From the NCBI RefSeq assembly GCF_003990645.1, contig NZ_RYZK01000001.1, forward strand, positions 558,001 to 622,000: a stretch of DNA of 64,000 nucleotides. Reading direction: 5' to 3'. Within the stretch, counting starts at the first letter, position 1. Each line of letters opens with the position of its first letter. A program made the position numbers and the translations under genes. The notes beneath the pieces were generated by a model. It was not told the origin of the DNA, did no database searches, and saw only the letters and a list, made by a program, of their open reading frames with translations. Source of the stretch: Shimia sediminis (GTDB taxonomy: Bacteria; Pseudomonadota; Alphaproteobacteria; Rhodobacterales; Rhodobacteraceae). This document shows positions 36,987 to 45,686 of this stretch, piece after piece.

Positions 36987-37453
36987 CATTGGCCGAAGAA
37001 GTTCTGACCGCCTGCGGAGCCAAAGGTTTGCGCGTTGCAACAGCGGAAAGCTGCACGGGCGGTATGGTGATGGCTGCTCTCACCGATATCGCCGGTTCGT
37101 CATCCGTGGTCGATCGCGGCTTTGTCACCTATACGAATACGGCCAAAACCGAGTTGCTGGGCGTTCGCGAAGCCACTCTGGCAGCTGTCGGCGCGGTTTC
37201 CGAAGAAGTCGCGCGGGAAATGGCGCTGGGCGCTCTGGTCAATAGCGACGCCGACATTTCGGTTTCGGTCACGGGGATCGCGGGCCCGGGCGGATCCGAA
37301 TACAAACCAGAAGGCCGGGTCTGCTTTGGCCTCGCCACACAATCGGGCTGTGAAACAGAGACCCTTGAGTTTGGCGCTCTGGGCCGCGCCGAAGTGCGCG
37401 CCGCAGCACGGAATCATGCATTGAGCCTGATCCTCAAAGCCGCCTTGGCATAA
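36983..37453 (+). CDS. CinA-family nicotinamide-nucleotide amidohydrolase (PncC type)
   Basis: A 156-aa stand-alone CinA C-terminal domain. The opening GLRVATAESCTGGMVMAALTD carries the catalytic Ser/Lys region of PncC, and VTGIAGPGGSEYKPEGRVCFG is the second signature. It deamidates nicotinamide mononucleotide to nicotinate mononucleotide in pyridine nucleotide recycling. The true start is ATG 36983, overlapping the pgpA stop (ATGA); an upstream GTG in the same frame lies inside pgpA. Last gene of the ispDF operon. Confidence 0.92.
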   Translation: MTLAEEVLTACGAKGLRVATAESCTGGMVMAALTDIAGSSSVVDRGFVTYTNTAKTELLGVREATLAAVGAVSEEVAREMALGALVNSDADISVSVTGIAGPGGSEYKPEGRVCFGLATQSGCETETLEFGALGRAEVRAAARNHALSLILKAALA

Positions 37454-37572
37454 CGATCACGAATTGAGCAGCCCTCATAAAAGTTCGCCTAATTTTTAGC
37501 CGGTTCGTGAAATGCCCGCGTTTAAAGCACTTTTGCTGACATTTGCATTTTAGTTCCGCCCCGATTTTCCGC

Positions 37573-37609
37573 TTTGTGACGCTCAAATCATCACAAATGG
37601 AAAGGAAGG
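37573..37609 (+). promoter_or_regulatory. Inverted repeat and ribosome site in the amt leader
   Basis: TTTGTGA (37573-37579) and TCACAAA (37591-37597) form a perfect 7-bp inverted repeat around an 11-nt spacer, immediately before the ribosome site AAGGAAGGG (37601-37609) of amt. It could be a dimeric regulator operator or an mRNA hairpin beside the ribosome site. Confidence 0.45.
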
Positions 37610-37613
37610 GACA

Positions 37614-38801
37614 ATGAACGGAGCGGATACCGCCTGGATCATCGTGGCAACGGCCTTGGTCCTGTTCATGACTCTGCCGGGTCTGGCGCTGTTTTACGGT
37701 GGCCTTGTACGGGCACGCAACGTGCTCAGCGTCTTCATGCAAACTTATGCCATCGCCTGCTTGATGAGCATCCTTTGGCTTGTCTTTGGCTACACCATCG
37801 CCTTTGGAAACGACGGCGGCGGCAGCAGCCTTTGGGGAGGTCTTGGCAAGATGTTCCTGAACGGTGTCACCACTGACAGCCTGTCCGGCACACTACCCGA
37901 AGTTTTATTCTTTGCCTTTCAGATGACTTTCGCAATCATCACACCCGCATTGATCGTTGGTGCCTACGTAGAGCGGATCGGCTTTGGATTCGTTCTTCTG
38001 TTTTCCGGGCTTTGGATGCTCTTGTGTTACGCACCCGTCGTGCACTGGATCTGGGGCGGCGGCATGCTGGCAGACGGAGGCCTTTTTGGCGAGACCGGCG
38101 TCCGCGACTTCGCAGGGGGTATCGTGGTTCACGAAACCGCTGGTATCGCGGCTCTCGTCATTGCCGTCTTTCTTGGTCCGCGCAAGAACCGCACCACGCC
38201 ACCTCATGCCCCATGGATGGTCATGATTGGCGCAGCCATGCTCTGGGTTGGCTGGTTCGGCTTCAACGGCGGCTCGCAGCTTGCAGCTGACGGCGGAGCG
38301 GCAATGGCTATAACCGTAACGCACATCTCGGCAGCAACCGCGTCGCTGACCTGGGCGCTGTGGGAACGCATCAAATACGGCAAAGCATCACTGGTTGGTC
38401 TTGTGACGGGCACCATTGCGGGTCTCGCTTCGATCACCCCCGCCTCGGGCTTTGTCGGCCCCATCGAAGCTCTCGCGATTGGCGCTATCGCGGGCATTCT
38501 TTGCCAGGAAGCCGTGAACGTCGTGCGCAACACGCTCAAGATTGACGATACTTTGGACGTCTTTGCAGTACACGGCGTCGGCGGTATCTTTGGCACGATC
38601 ATGATCGCCGCCTTCGGCCAAGGCACCTGGGTCGCTCAGCTTGGCGGGTTGGCCGTTGTTGGTGTCTTCACGCTGATTGTGACTGTGGTTCTTGTCAAAG
38701 TCGTCGGGCTTGTAACGCCACTGCGTGTGGACGCCGAGACCGAGGTCAACGGCCTCGATCTCAGTGCACATGGTGAACGCGCATACGATTGGAATTCCTG
38801 A
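37614..38801 (+). CDS. amt: Ammonium transporter
   Basis: A 395-aa Amt/Rh channel with about 11 membrane helices. The opening MNGADTAWIIVATALVLFMT is typical, the pore histidines are H173 (IVVHETAGIAAL) and H320 (FAVHGVGGIFGT), and the phenylalanine gate region FAFQMTFAIITPA is present. It admits ammonium at low external concentration and is normally under NtrBC control and PII (GlnK) blockade. No glnK lies beside it here, which is less usual. It begins 160 bp after the ispDF operon with its own leader and is followed by a strong terminator. Confidence 0.95.
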   Translation: MNGADTAWIIVATALVLFMTLPGLALFYGGLVRARNVLSVFMQTYAIACLMSILWLVFGYTIAFGNDGGGSSLWGGLGKMFLNGVTTDSLSGTLPEVLFFAFQMTFAIITPALIVGAYVERIGFGFVLLFSGLWMLLCYAPVVHWIWGGGMLADGGLFGETGVRDFAGGIVVHETAGIAALVIAVFLGPRKNRTTPPHAPWMVMIGAAMLWVGWFGFNGGSQLAADGGAAMAITVTHISAATASLTWALWERIKYGKASLVGLVTGTIAGLASITPASGFVGPIEALAIGAIAGILCQEAVNVVRNTLKIDDTLDVFAVHGVGGIFGTIMIAAFGQGTWVAQLGGLAVVGVFTLIVTVVLVKVVGLVTPLRVDAETEVNGLDLSAHGERAYDWNS

Positions 38802-38823
38802 TACGCGTCAACAGCACAAGGAC

Positions 38824-38851
38824 GGGCGGACCTGACTGGGTCCGCCCCTTT
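38824..38851 (+). terminator. Rho-independent terminator after amt
   Basis: GGGCGGACC (38824-38832) pairs perfectly with GGTCCGCCC (38839-38847), loop of six bases, followed by CTTTAC and later TTTT. It also faces the end of the convergent PrpD-family gene. Confidence 0.85.
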
Positions 38852-38868
38852 ACTTTTGCGTTCTGCGA

Positions 38869-40167
38869 TCAACTGCGCGGGCGCAAAACCTGCATAAACT
38901 GAGCGGCACTTGGCAAGTCGGGGTTCATGATCTCATCCCAAAGCGCTCTGGACAGATCTGCCCCGATGAGCGCCTGAGATTTGTCCAGGACACGGGCCTT
39001 GCGTGTGTCAAAATCCGCGACTTCCGCAAGATCATGGCGCGCCGTTACAACTCTGCCACCTGTTTCCACCTGCACTACGGCCTCAGTATCGCAAAGCGCC
39101 GGATCGCCAACCACCGTGATCCTGTCGCGCAAACTAACCACCGGAGCACTCAGGATCACACCTTCTTCAAAACTTTGATCAGTGGTCAATGGCAGTCCGA
39201 GCATGGCCATCGCACCGGTTAGAGTCAGGCTGAACTTTGCCTCTAGCCGCGTGGTTGGTGCAGGAATATTGCACACGTCCAGCCACCGCGGATGCACGGC
39301 AATTTCAACAGCCTCAACGCGTTGCCCCTGAAAGCCGCGCAAAGCTTCGATGGCTGCATGTGTGCCGTGACAACAGGCATGTAGCTTGTGGGAAACAGCA
39401 GGCCACAAATAGCCACCCTGATCAAAGGCAGAAACGTCACAGATGCCACCATGCATCGCTCCATACCCCAATGGCCCGTCAAGCGCCGCGGGATTGGCCT
39501 CAATGCCATAAGACACAGCCGAAACAGCTTCGATGGCGCCAGCCGCCGCCATGCCGGCATGATAGGGTTTTGCCATGGTGCCAAAATGTGCCTTGAGCCC
39601 TCCGGCGCGACTACCCGCCAGAGCCACGGCCTGCGCCACGTCGTCTGCGTTCATATCTTGTATGAGCGCAGCCGCACCGACAGTGGCTCCAAAAGTTCCG
39701 GCGGTAGCGGTCTGGTGGAATCCAGCCTCATAATGCGGGCGTCCCAGCCAGAGCCCTGTTCGGATTGCCGCTTCGGCCCCAACAACGGCGGCTCGTAGCG
39801 CCGCATCAAGGCTTTCCTCTTGATCTTCGGCCATGGCCAACACCGCTGGTAGAACAACCGCGCTAACATGTCCGATATGGGCAAAATGTGTGTCATCATA
39901 GTCCAGCGCGTGACCCAAAACGCCATTGACCAATGCGGCACCCCGCATCGGCAATTGCGTATCGCGATTTATAACAGAGGCAACGCCATACCCCCCATTC
40001 GCCTGCTCCATCGCCCAGGCCGCCATCGAGACGGGTTCGGCAACGGCGGCACGCGCCACACTCGCCCAGTCCAACAAAGACAAGCGCATGACATTCAGCA
40101 CATCGTTCGTCAGCGCATCTTCATATGTCTGAAAGGCGAAACGGGCAATTTTCTGGGACGTATGCAT
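38869..40167 (-). CDS. MmgE/PrpD family protein
   Basis: A 432-aa soluble protein of the 2-methylcitrate dehydratase (MmgE/PrpD) superfamily. It shows ALVNGVLGHALDYDDTH, the family hallmark near residue 90, GFHQTATAGTFGATVGAA, and the KPYHAGMAAAGA segment. Members dehydrate hydroxy-acids (2-methylcitrate, cis-aconitate) or have unknown substrates; without prpB/prpC nearby I do not assign a substrate. The start ATG 40167 (MHTSQKIARF) fits the family; the 39-residue longer frame does not. It is convergent with amt and follows the RatA/COQ10-like gene on the same strand by 40 bp. Confidence 0.87.
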   Translation of the reverse strand: MHTSQKIARFAFQTYEDALTNDVLNVMRLSLLDWASVARAAVAEPVSMAAWAMEQANGGYGVASVINRDTQLPMRGAALVNGVLGHALDYDDTHFAHIGHVSAVVLPAVLAMAEDQEESLDAALRAAVVGAEAAIRTGLWLGRPHYEAGFHQTATAGTFGATVGAAALIQDMNADDVAQAVALAGSRAGGLKAHFGTMAKPYHAGMAAAGAIEAVSAVSYGIEANPAALDGPLGYGAMHGGICDVSAFDQGGYLWPAVSHKLHACCHGTHAAIEALRGFQGQRVEAVEIAVHPRWLDVCNIPAPTTRLEAKFSLTLTGAMAMLGLPLTTDQSFEEGVILSAPVVSLRDRITVVGDPALCDTEAVVQVETGGRVVTARHDLAEVADFDTRKARVLDKSQALIGADLSRALWDEIMNPDLPSAAQFMQVLRPRS

Positions 40168-40207
40168 GTCTGACCTCTGTCTTTCGGGCGACTGTGCACC
40201 TAAGGCC

Positions 40208-40651
40208 CTAGCCGTACAAGTCCTTGGCGCGGATTTCAAATGCGGCCACGATGCGATGCATGGCTTCATTGAAGACGAGGCCAATCGCTTTTTGAAGAAG
40301 AAGGTTTCGAAACTCGAAGTCCACGAAGAAAGATACCTCGCATCCCTCCTCTACATCCCTGAAGTCCCAAGTTGATTTCAAAAACTTGAACGGTCCGTCC
40401 AGATACTCGGTATCAATTGCCTGATCGCCATCACGCAGCAGAACCCTGCTGCCAAATCGCTCGCGAAAGACTTTGAACGAAATCACCAAGTCGGCCAGCA
40501 TCTCGCGCGCCTCGCCCCTGGGCGTCACAGAACGGATTCGTGCCGCCACACACCACGGCAAAAACTGCGGATAAGACGCAACGTCAGCGACCAGATCATA
40601 CATCTGTTGGGCGCTATACGGCAGGGTACGGGTTTCAGAATGGGTTGGCAT
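40208..40651 (-). CDS. RatA/COQ10-like START-domain protein
   Basis: A 147-aa SRPBCC (START-like) protein. MPTHSETRTLPYSAQQMYDL opens the fold, VADVASYPQFLPWCVAARI is the family signature, and FKFLKSTWDFRDVEEGCEVSFFVDFEFRN (here only its positions, about 92-120) builds the lipid-binding groove. Alphaproteobacterial members resemble yeast Coq10, a ubiquinone-binding chaperone, more than the RatA toxin whose name automated pipelines attach. No antitoxin RatB is adjacent, so a quinone-related role is the better inference. Divergent from hpt, 67 bp apart. Confidence 0.88.
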   Translation of the reverse strand: MPTHSETRTLPYSAQQMYDLVADVASYPQFLPWCVAARIRSVTPRGEAREMLADLVISFKVFRERFGSRVLLRDGDQAIDTEYLDGPFKFLKSTWDFRDVEEGCEVSFFVDFEFRNLLLQKAIGLVFNEAMHRIVAAFEIRAKDLYG

Positions 40652-40718
40652 GGCCTGATTTCACGTGGACAGTGGCACCGCATTTCGTATGCTGCGCAGG
40701 GAAAATCAAGGGGGTGTC

Positions 40719-41258
40719 ATGCCAAAGCGTCCATATGTCATCGATCAGATGATCTCGGCCAAATCAATTGCTGCGCGAATCGAGGAATTGAGCCGTGAGA
40801 TTTCCCACGAGTATGCCGACACGGACAAACTTGTGGTTGTCGGCCTTTTACGTGGCTCATTCGTGTTCATTGCAGACCTTGTCCGCGAGCTGGACCTGCC
40901 GGTCGAAGTTGATTTTCTTGAGGCTTCCTCATATGGAAATGCAATGGAAAGCAGCCGGGAAGTACGCATTTTCAAAGACTTACGGGGTGAAATTGAGGGG
41001 CGTGACGTGCTTGTTGTGGAAGACATTGTTGATACTGGCCACACGCTTACGCACGTGTTGCATGTTTTGGAATCCCGCAATCCAGCCAAGTTGAAAACGA
41101 TTGCTTTGTTGGACAAACCCTCGCGGCGAGAGGCGGATATCACGGCTGATTGGATCGGGTTTTCGATTCCAGATGAGTTTGTTGTCGGATACGGCATTGA
41201 TTTTGCTCAACGCAATCGCAACCTGCCCTATATAGGCAAGGTTCGGTTTACGGAATGA
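40719..41258 (+). CDS. hpt: Hypoxanthine phosphoribosyltransferase
   Basis: A 179-aa purine salvage enzyme. [20 protein letters not shown] forms the pyrophosphate loop, [18 protein letters not shown] is the PRPP-binding motif with the two acidic residues, and the C-terminal [29 protein letters not shown] (positions about 140-165) closes the active site. ATG 40719 ([11 protein letters not shown]) is the standard start. The stop overlaps a following 60-aa membrane protein (ATGA). Confidence 0.94.
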   Translation: MPKRPYVIDQMISAKSIAARIEELSREISHEYADTDKLVVVGLLRGSFVFIADLVRELDLPVEVDFLEASSYGNAMESSREVRIFKDLRGEIEGRDVLVVEDIVDTGHTLTHVLHVLESRNPAKLKTIALLDKPSRREADITADWIGFSIPDEFVVGYGIDFAQRNRNLPYIGKVRFTE

Positions 41259-41437
41259 ACCTGCGTCACCTTATGCGCATGACCCGGTGGGTTCAAAATC
41301 CACCCTCAACCAAACGCGTGATTCTTGTGTTCAGTGTGATAGCTATCTGTCTTTTGCTTGGATTGGTCGAGTACATAGGGCTTTGGCCTGAGGCGTTTTC
41401 AACGAACGGAAACGTCAGAGTGCGCCCGACTCCGTAG
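41255..41437 (+). CDS. Small single-pass membrane protein coupled to hpt
   Basis: A 60-aa basic protein: a cationic N-terminus ([20 protein letters not shown]), one membrane helix (about 22-41, [20 protein letters not shown]) and a short polar tail. Its ATG overlaps the hpt stop, which strongly suggests real, coupled translation. The function is unknown. Its 3' end overlaps the convergent LysR gene by about 23 bp. Confidence 0.65.
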   Translation: MNLRHLMRMTRWVQNPPSTKRVILVFSVIAICLLLGLVEYIGLWPEAFSTNGNVRVRPTP

Positions 41438-42293
41438 ACAAACCCGATAGCACTTTGGCTCTGTCGGCCAAACCTTCAATCAGGAAACGTTGAACTGCAA
41501 CAATCCTTGCGACTCCGCTCATTTCTTGGTGGCAGGCGACCCAGATTGGAACCGATCCGATATCTCCCGGCGTGTCCAGTCGCTGTAATTCTCTCTCGCG
41601 ATCACCCAAACAACAAGGTAACACCGCCCTCCCCAATCCCTGACGCGCCAAACCGGTCAGAGCGACAAAACTGTCAGCTGTCCCTACAATCTCTTCTGCG
41701 CGAACGGTCTCGGCCAACCATCGTGCCGGTGCGGACCTGACCAGGCTTCCAGTCATACCCAACCAGCCCTGCACTTGCGATGAAGCCGCATAGAGGCCAA
41801 ACCCCAGATGCGCTGCCACCTGTCCTGTCAATTCATCGCTCAACCGAAGCGAAGGACGAACCGCAATATCCGCTTGCGAGCGGGAGAAATCGGAGTGCGT
41901 GTTGGTGGAAATCAAAGCGATCTGCAAGCCGCTCACGTCATTGTGAAAGTCGCGCATCACCGACGGCAACACCCATTGACAAAAGGTGTCCGTTGACGAG
42001 ACGCGTACAGTTCCAACCAAGGGCGCGTGTGTTCCTTGTAAAAGGTTCCCCATTGACCGCACCGCGTTCCCGACTTCCCTTGCGGCCTCAATCATGCGCA
42101 AACGCTCAGGTTTCACCTGGTAACCTTTTGAAGTTCTATCAAAAATATCCACACCGTGACGCGCTTCAAAGGCGGCCACGCGGCGTAGGACAGTGGCGTG
42201 ATTTACCCCCAGATCACGTGCAGCGCCACTGACAGTCCCAGTCTCGGCTACGGCCAGAACGAAACGCATATCATCCCAGTTCTCATTGTGCAT
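41415..42293 (-). CDS. LysR-family transcriptional regulator
   Basis: A 292-aa LTTR. The winged helix-turn-helix covers residues about 4-63 (DDMRFVLAVAETGTVSGAAR, then GVNHATVLRRVAAFE), and the two-lobed effector domain follows from about 90. Starts at 42293, 42302 and 42323 are in frame with weak ribosome sites; I give the one nearest the conserved domain. It is divergent from the cytochrome c' gene with about 94 bp between, so it may control the cytochrome pair. Effector unknown. Confidence 0.88.
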   Translation of the reverse strand: MHNENWDDMRFVLAVAETGTVSGAARDLGVNHATVLRRVAAFEARHGVDIFDRTSKGYQVKPERLRMIEAAREVGNAVRSMGNLLQGTHAPLVGTVRVSSTDTFCQWVLPSVMRDFHNDVSGLQIALISTNTHSDFSRSQADIAVRPSLRLSDELTGQVAAHLGFGLYAASSQVQGWLGMTGSLVRSAPARWLAETVRAEEIVGTADSFVALTGLARQGLGRAVLPCCLGDRERELQRLDTPGDIGSVPIWVACHQEMSGVARIVAVQRFLIEGLADRAKVLSGLSTESGAL

Positions 42294-42387
42294 GAATCGC
42301 ATACTATTCTGCAAAAATTCCAAATGGTATTCGTTTTTCTCACAGATAACCTAGCGCCATTATCACTTGAGATTTTCGGAGGACGCT

Positions 42388-42852
42388 ATGAAACGCGCAT
42401 TCACCCTAACCGCCGCCACTTTGAGTCTCGCGGTTCTAACTGGCACCGCTTTTGCAGATGGCCACATTGATCACGCGATCAAGGCTCGCCAATCGCAAAT
42501 GAACCTCTATGCATTCAACCTCGGAGCGCTTGGCGCCATGGCAAAGGGCCAAGTTGAGTATGACGCAGAGGCTGCAACAAAAGCCGCGACAAACCTCGTC
42601 ACGTTGATGTCTCTGGATCAGTCAATGTATTGGCCGCAGGGCTCTGACAGCGGCTCTGCCAAGTCGAACACCAAAGCGGACATGTGGGCAAACTTCCCAG
42701 ACGTCATGGCAAAGGGCAAAGCCACTTACGAAGCGGCCGTTGCCATGCAGACAGCTGCTGGAACAGATCTCGAGGCCTTGCGCGGTGCAATGGGCGCTCT
42801 GGGTGGTGCCTGTACTGCTTGCCACAAAGCGTACCGCGAACCCATGAACTAA
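42388..42852 (+). CDS. Cytochrome c' (class II cytochrome c)
   Basis: A 154-aa periplasmic protein. The signal peptide MKRAFTLTAATLSLAVLTG is followed by AFA cleavage at about 23. Helices of a four-helix bundle follow, and the haem site C142-TA-C145-H146 lies close to the C-terminus, as in all cytochromes c'. Such proteins bind NO and may detoxify it or shuttle electrons. ATG 42388 has GGAGGA seven bases upstream. It is followed after 71 bp and a hairpin by a diheme cytochrome, a pairing often seen in roseobacters. Confidence 0.93.
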   Translation: MKRAFTLTAATLSLAVLTGTAFADGHIDHAIKARQSQMNLYAFNLGALGAMAKGQVEYDAEAATKAATNLVTLMSLDQSMYWPQGSDSGSAKSNTKADMWANFPDVMAKGKATYEAAVAMQTAAGTDLEALRGAMGALGGACTACHKAYREPMN

Positions 42853-42872
42853 GCGAAATGTCTTTCTGATGC

Positions 42873-42900
42873 GCACCGGTGACCTTAATGTCGCCGGTGC
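42873..42900 (+). terminator. Stem-loop between the two cytochrome genes
   Basis: GCACCGG (42873-42879) pairs with CCGGTGC (42894-42900), with GAC/GTC extending the inner arm. Only a short CATTT follows, so it is likelier an mRNA-stabilising or attenuating hairpin than a full terminator. Confidence 0.45.
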
Positions 42901-42923
42901 CATTTCCTGTTTGGAGTTTACCC

Positions 42924-43802
42924 ATGCGCCGCCTTAGCCGTTACGTCGTCTTTCTGGCCATTGTTGGGATCAGCGTTTTCTGGCTGGTGACGCGCCCCGA
43001 GACTTTGCCAGGCGACGCATTGGACGGTCTGGTTGCAGATGCTGGGCGTGGAGAACAGGTGTTCCACGCCGCAGGGTGCGCTTCTTGTCACAGTGCAGTT
43101 GGCGCAGAGGGGGAAGCCGTTCTGGTCCTTTCCGGCGGGCAAAGTTTCCCATCACCTTTCGGCTCTTTCACAGCCCCCAACATTTCATCCGACCCCGTTC
43201 ACGGAATCGGCGCTTGGTCAGCCATGGACCTCGCAAACGCCATGAAACATGGCGTTTCGCCAGATGGTCAACATTATTACCCAGCCTTCCCTTACACCAC
43301 CTATGCTCGGGCCAGCTTGCAGGATATCGTCGATTTGCGCGCCTATCTCGCGACATTGCCTGCCTCAGAAATTGCCAGCCAGCCGCATGACGTGGGCTTT
43401 CCCTTCAACATCCGCCGCAGCCTTGGTGGATGGAAGATGCTCTTCGCCGACTCCACTTGGGTGACCGAAGCTCCTTCGCCCGAATTGGAACGCGGGCGCT
43501 ACCTCGTCGAAGCGCTTGGGCATTGCGGAGAATGCCATACTGCGCGCAATGTCTTGGGCGGGACAGATCGCTCTCAATGGCTCGCTGGAGCTCCAGATCC
43601 ATCCGGAAAAGGCAACATCCCAAATATCCGCCCCCCTGCATTCGACTGGGTGCAAGCAGACATTATCTACTATTTTGAATCTGGCTTCACGCCAGACTTC
43701 GACAGTGTGGGTGGACATATGGCCCATGTTGTCGAAAACCTGTCCAAACTCAAACCCGAAGACCGTGCAGCCATCGCCAGCTATCTCCTCGCGCTTGAAT
43801 AA
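42924..43802 (+). CDS. Membrane-anchored diheme cytochrome c
   Basis: A 292-aa protein with an N-terminal helix (about 6-22, RYVVFLAIVGISVFWLV) and two haem-binding sites: C52-AS-C55-H56 and C201-GE-C204-H205. Each domain carries a downstream Met candidate (for example AMKHG at about 107 and GHMAH near 272). The architecture matches cytochromes that serve periplasmic dehydrogenases or pass electrons to oxidases. It most likely forms a redox unit with the preceding cytochrome c'. ATG 42924 has TTTGGAGTTT before it. Confidence 0.9.
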   Translation: MRRLSRYVVFLAIVGISVFWLVTRPETLPGDALDGLVADAGRGEQVFHAAGCASCHSAVGAEGEAVLVLSGGQSFPSPFGSFTAPNISSDPVHGIGAWSAMDLANAMKHGVSPDGQHYYPAFPYTTYARASLQDIVDLRAYLATLPASEIASQPHDVGFPFNIRRSLGGWKMLFADSTWVTEAPSPELERGRYLVEALGHCGECHTARNVLGGTDRSQWLAGAPDPSGKGNIPNIRPPAFDWVQADIIYYFESGFTPDFDSVGGHMAHVVENLSKLKPEDRAAIASYLLALE

Positions 43803-43845
43803 CGTAAGGTCCAAAACCAAGAGATAGAGCGGCGACTTTCAGAGC

Positions 43846-44790
43846 TTAGCCGACTTGCGCGTCACGATTGGCTTTGAGGCGGGCAAAGTCGTCGCCCGCG
43901 TGGTATGAAGAGCGCGTCAAAGGCGTTGCCGAGACCATCAGGAAGCCTTTTCCATAGGCTGCCGTTTCATAGGCCTTGAATTCCTCAGGTGTAACAAAAC
44001 GATCCACGCCATGGTGTTTGGGTGTTGGCTGTAGGTATTGGCCAATGGTCAGGAAATCCACATCTGCCGCACGCATGTCATCCATGACCTGCTGCACTGA
44101 CTGCTTATCCTCGCCCAGACCAACCATAATGCCGGACTTTGTGAAAATCGACGGATCCAGTTCTTTCACACGCTGCAACAGGCGCAAGCTGTGGAAATAC
44201 CGCGCGCCCGGACGCACCTTGGGGTACAGCCCCGGCACAGTTTCCAGGTTGTGGTTGAACACGTCCGGTTTGGCCTCGACCACTACTTCCAACACCTCAG
44301 GCGCACATTTCAGGAAATCTGGCGTCAGAATTTCAATCGTGGTTGAGGGGCTGCGATGGCGAATGGCGCGGATGGTCTGGGCAAAATGCTCTGCGCCACC
44401 ATCTTCAAGATCGTCCCGATCGACCGAGGTCACAACCACATGGTTCAACCCAAGCTTATGCACTGCATGGGCCACCCGGCCCGGCTCGAACGTATCAAGC
44501 TCATTCGGCTTGCCGGTCGCAATGTTGCAGAATGTACAACCACGGGTACAAATCTCGCCCATGATCATCATGGTCGCGTGCCCCTGGCTCCAGCATTCGC
44601 CAGCGTTTGGACAGGCCGCCTCTTCGCAGACTGTGGCCAGGTTGTTGTCCCGCATAATCTTGCGCGTGGCGTTATAGCCTTCGCCCGTCGGCGCCTTGAC
44701 GCGAATCCACTTGGGCTTGCGCGGCTGCGCGTTGTCGGGGCGATGCGCCTTTTCTGGGTGGCGCTGCTCGGGGATTTTCAGATCACGCAC
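43846..44790 (-). CDS. lipA: Lipoyl synthase
   Basis: A 314-aa radical SAM enzyme inserting sulfur into octanoyl chains of lipoyl domains. The auxiliary cluster cysteines are C55, C60 and C66 ([12 protein letters not shown]); the radical SAM cluster is C81, C85, C88 (CTRGCTFC); the C-terminal RSSYHAGD serine motif is present. The start codon is GTG at 44788-44790. It reads leftward and is convergent with the diheme cytochrome gene, 43 bp apart, with no lipB beside it. Confidence 0.97.
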   Translation of the reverse strand: MRDLKIPEQRHPEKAHRPDNAQPRKPKWIRVKAPTGEGYNATRKIMRDNNLATVCEEAACPNAGECWSQGHATMMIMGEICTRGCTFCNIATGKPNELDTFEPGRVAHAVHKLGLNHVVVTSVDRDDLEDGGAEHFAQTIRAIRHRSPSTTIEILTPDFLKCAPEVLEVVVEAKPDVFNHNLETVPGLYPKVRPGARYFHSLRLLQRVKELDPSIFTKSGIMVGLGEDKQSVQQVMDDMRAADVDFLTIGQYLQPTPKHHGVDRFVTPEEFKAYETAAYGKGFLMVSATPLTRSSYHAGDDFARLKANRDAQVG

Positions 44791-44980
44791 AGGTCTTTCC
44801 CTCGGGTCAATTCAGATCTCACGTCTCATAGCATAGTTCGCCATGCTTGGAACCACCAGAGCCGCAATGCCGCTATGCATTCCCATAGGTTTTTGCAAGG
44901 GGCCAGATGCCACATTGAACCTTCTTTAGAATCATTTTAAATGCTGCCTGAACACAAAATTCGCTATCAGGAGTTCCCTC

Positions 44981-45526
44981 ATGCAAGCAGGCGTAAAAGT
45001 CCCCGCAGTCACCTTCAAAACCCGCGTTCGCGACGAAGCCGTGGGCGGTCCGAACCCCTTCCGCTGGCAGGATATGACCTCGGATGATTACTTTGCTGGC
45101 AAGCGCGTGATTCTGTTCTCGCTGCCAGGCGCCTTCACCCCGACCTGCTCGACCTACCAGCTGCCCGGCTTTGAAAACAACGCCGCCGAGTTTGCCGAGC
45201 TGGGTATCGACGAAATCTACTGCATGTCCGTGAACGACAGCTTTGTGATGAACAAATGGGCCGAAGCCCAAGGTATTTCCAATGTCAAAGTGATCCCTGA
45301 CGGTTCGGGCGAATTCACCCGCAAAATCGGCATGCTGGTCGCCAAGGACAATCTCGGCTTTGGCATGCGCTCCTGGCGCTACGCCGCCATCATCAATGAT
45401 GGCGTGATCGAAGCATGGTTCGAAGAGCCCGGCCTCAGCGACAACCATGGTGAAGACCCCTATGGCGTGTCTTCCCCTGAAACGCTGATGGAACACTTGA
45501 AAGCAGCTAAAGCCGACGTGGCATAA
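44981..45526 (+). CDS. Peroxiredoxin (Prx5 type)
   Basis: A 181-aa thiol peroxidase. The peroxidatic Cys56 sits in PGAFTPTCSTYQLP, the Prx5 signature, with a long N-terminal beta region (PFRWQDMTSDDYFAGKRVIL) and GTTGMAF replaced by FTRKIGMLVAKDNLGFG. It reduces hydrogen and alkyl peroxides with glutaredoxin or glutathione as the usual reductant. A single resolving-Cys candidate lies at DEIYCMSV. Codon use is strongly biased toward C-ending codons, suggesting high expression. It is monocistronic with its own terminator. Confidence 0.94.
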   Translation: MQAGVKVPAVTFKTRVRDEAVGGPNPFRWQDMTSDDYFAGKRVILFSLPGAFTPTCSTYQLPGFENNAAEFAELGIDEIYCMSVNDSFVMNKWAEAQGISNVKVIPDGSGEFTRKIGMLVAKDNLGFGMRSWRYAAIINDGVIEAWFEEPGLSDNHGEDPYGVSSPETLMEHLKAAKADVA

Positions 45527-45547
45527 AGCTGCCCTGATCGTACTGCG

Positions 45548-45578
45548 AATGACCCGTGCAAAACGCGCGGGTCATTTT
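45548..45578 (+). terminator. Rho-independent terminator after the peroxiredoxin gene
   Basis: AATGACCCG (45548-45556) pairs with CGGGTCATT (45568-45576), followed by TTCGTTT. A perfect 9-bp stem, 21 bp after the stop. Confidence 0.8.
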
Positions 45579-45686
45579 CGTTTGAACGTCACCACCAAAG
45601 AAACGAGCGGCGCACCTGTTATCCAGACGCGCCGCCCTTTCGCTCGCTGTTGGCTCAAAACTTCAAGCGAAAACCCCTGGAGGGTG

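Noticed and set aside
40208-40651. Toxin of a RatA/RatB toxin-antitoxin system
   Set aside because: The family name is automatic. There is no RatB neighbour, and the protein matches the COQ10-like lipid-binding group typical of alphaproteobacteria.
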